From positions 39,332,024 through 39,396,023 of the forward strand of contig CM037788.1 in assembly GCA_021229015.1 (NCBI GenBank): a DNA stretch of 64,000 nt, given 5' to 3'. Source of the stretch: Solen grandis. Taxonomy: Eukaryota > Mollusca > Bivalvia > Adapedonta > Solenidae. The position numbers and the translations under genes are program-made. The number at the start of each line of letters is the position of its first letter. Within the stretch, counting starts at the first letter, position 1. Under the pieces are notes generated by a model, which worked only from the letters and a program-made list of their open reading frames with translations, was not told the origin of the DNA and ran no database searches. Positions 62,891-64,000 of this stretch are shown one piece after another.

Positions 62891-64000
62891 CAAGAGGCCC
62901 ATGAGGCCCTAAATCGCTCACCTGAGATAAATGGGTTGACCAAAGGAACATCTGTACCAATTTATTTTAAAATGTGGCCAGTAGTTTTGAAGAAGATGAT
63001 TTTTAAAGTTTTCATTTTTTTTTCTTTTTGTTGCCATGGCAACCAGAGTTCTATATGGATCAAGTTAATTTTAGCAACTTTTGTGAAGGTTGACCAAGGA
63101 TCATTCCTGCCAAATTTAATCAATTTCTGTCAATTGGTTTCTGAGGAAATGTTGATTAAAGTTTTCCCAATATACATATAAGGCAAATAAGCCCCGCCCC
63201 TGGCGGCCATGTTTTTTTACGGATCAGAATAATTTTAGCAACTTTGGTAGAGGTTGACCCAAGGAACATCTGTACCAATTTATTTTAAAATCTGGCCAGT
63301 AGTTTTGAAGAGGATGATTTTTAAAGTTTTCATTTTTTTTTCTTTTTGTTGCCATGGCAACCAGAGTTCTATATGGATCAAGTTTATTTTAGCAACTTTT
63401 GTGAAGGTTGACCCAAGGATCATCCATGCCAAGTTTAATCAAATTCTGTCCAGTGGTTTCAGAGGAGATGTTGTTTAAAGTTTTCCCTATAAACATATAA
63501 GGCAAATAAGCCCCGCCCCTAGGGGCCATGTTTTTTTACGGATCGGAATAATTTTAGCAACTTTGGTAGAGGTTGACCCAAGGAACATCTATACCAATTT
63601 ATTTTAAAATCTGGCCAGTAGTTTTGAAGAAGATGATTTTTAAAGTTTTCATTTTTTTTTCTTTTTGTTGCCATGGCAACCAGAGTTCTACATGGATCAA
63701 GTATATTTAAGCAACTTTTGTGAAGGTTGACCCAAGGATCATCCCTGCCAAGTTTAATCAAATTCTGTCCAGTGGTTTCAGAGGAGATGTTGTTTAAAGG
63801 TTTCTCTATATACATATAAGGCAAATAAGCCCCGCCCCTGGCGGCCATGTTTTTTTACGGACCGGAATAATTTTAGCAACTTTGGTAGAGGTTGACCCAA
63901 GGAACATCTGTACCAAATTATTTTGAAATCTGGCCAGTAGTTTTGAAGGAGATGATTTTTAAAGTTTTCAAATATTTTTTCTTTTTGTTGCCATGGCAAC
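62891..64000 (-). mobile_element. Hairpin-ended element with 320-bp (2 x 160) cores, runs off the window
   Basis: Minus-strand end CAGGTGAGCGATTTAGGGCC TCATGGGCCTCTTG and T-tract. Plus-strand units of 320 bp, each two related halves, share GTTGACCCAAGGAACATCTG / GTTGACCCAAGGATCATCC, TTGTTGCCATGGCAACCAG and AATAAGCCCCGCCCC. Long open frames across it are periodicity artefacts. Confidence 0.72.

Noticed and set aside
63254..64000. Repeated open frames on both strands
   Set aside because: They are the 320-bp core units of the hairpin-ended element; the same peptide on both repeats and both strands reflects the DNA repeat.

Overview
The window is animal nuclear DNA: AT-rich, intron-dominated (exons of 27-278 bp, introns up to about 7 kb, GT-AG borders) and packed with tRNA-derived SINEs, small hairpin transposons, minisatellites and a 35-bp satellite. 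The repeat landscape (T-tract-flanked elements with AGCTC...CTCTTG ends and 160-170 bp tandem cores, several SINE families) looks like a bivalve mollusc; the species is not determined and this is inference. There are no operons and no RNA genes I can support.

One host gene fills the window: SORL1 (SorLA/LR11), the type-I sorting receptor with VPS10, beta-propeller (YWTD), LDLR class A and fibronectin III domains. It is present as two complementary halves pointing at each other. On the plus strand, 5711-32957 holds 15 exons plus one candidate 27-nt microexon, coding from mid VPS10 through the 10CC region into the YWTD propeller (about 808 aa). On the minus strand, 62676 down to 33789 holds 19 exons coding seven LDLa modules, six FN3 domains and the start of the membrane-proximal stalk (about 934 aa). 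They meet tail to tail at a 100-N gap (33689-33788). Reversing the right-hand contig would give the expected order VPS10-YWTD-(EGF, more LDLa, off the right edge)-LDLa-FN3-stalk-TM, so a scaffold orientation error is the simplest reading; a real inversion is the alternative. The two plus exons nearest the gap each carry one extra base relative to the family frame.

Layout: 1-5700, SINEs and repeat elements, no exon seen; 5711-15435, VPS10 exons A-G with a hairpin-ended element (6521-8085) and a 49-bp minisatellite; 15650-22140, a 7-kb intron containing tandem cores split by a 2-kb element; 22755-32957, late VPS10, 10CC and propeller exons; 33689-33788, gap; 33789-48144, FN3 exons; 48747-62676, LDLa exons, with a degenerate mariner (49678-51469) and a satellite of about 118 copies (54905-59050) in introns; 62891-64000, another hairpin-ended element.

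The most interesting non-gene signals are (1) a set of otherwise dissimilar elements flanked by T-tracts that start AGCT and end hairpin-CTCTTG, with an internal 'empty site' that defines the boundaries of one of them; (2) a seven-copy TTAA-flanked MITE with a near-perfect 33-bp-arm central hairpin; and (3) a reading-phase break between the two LDLa exons that flank the satellite, suggesting a missing exon.
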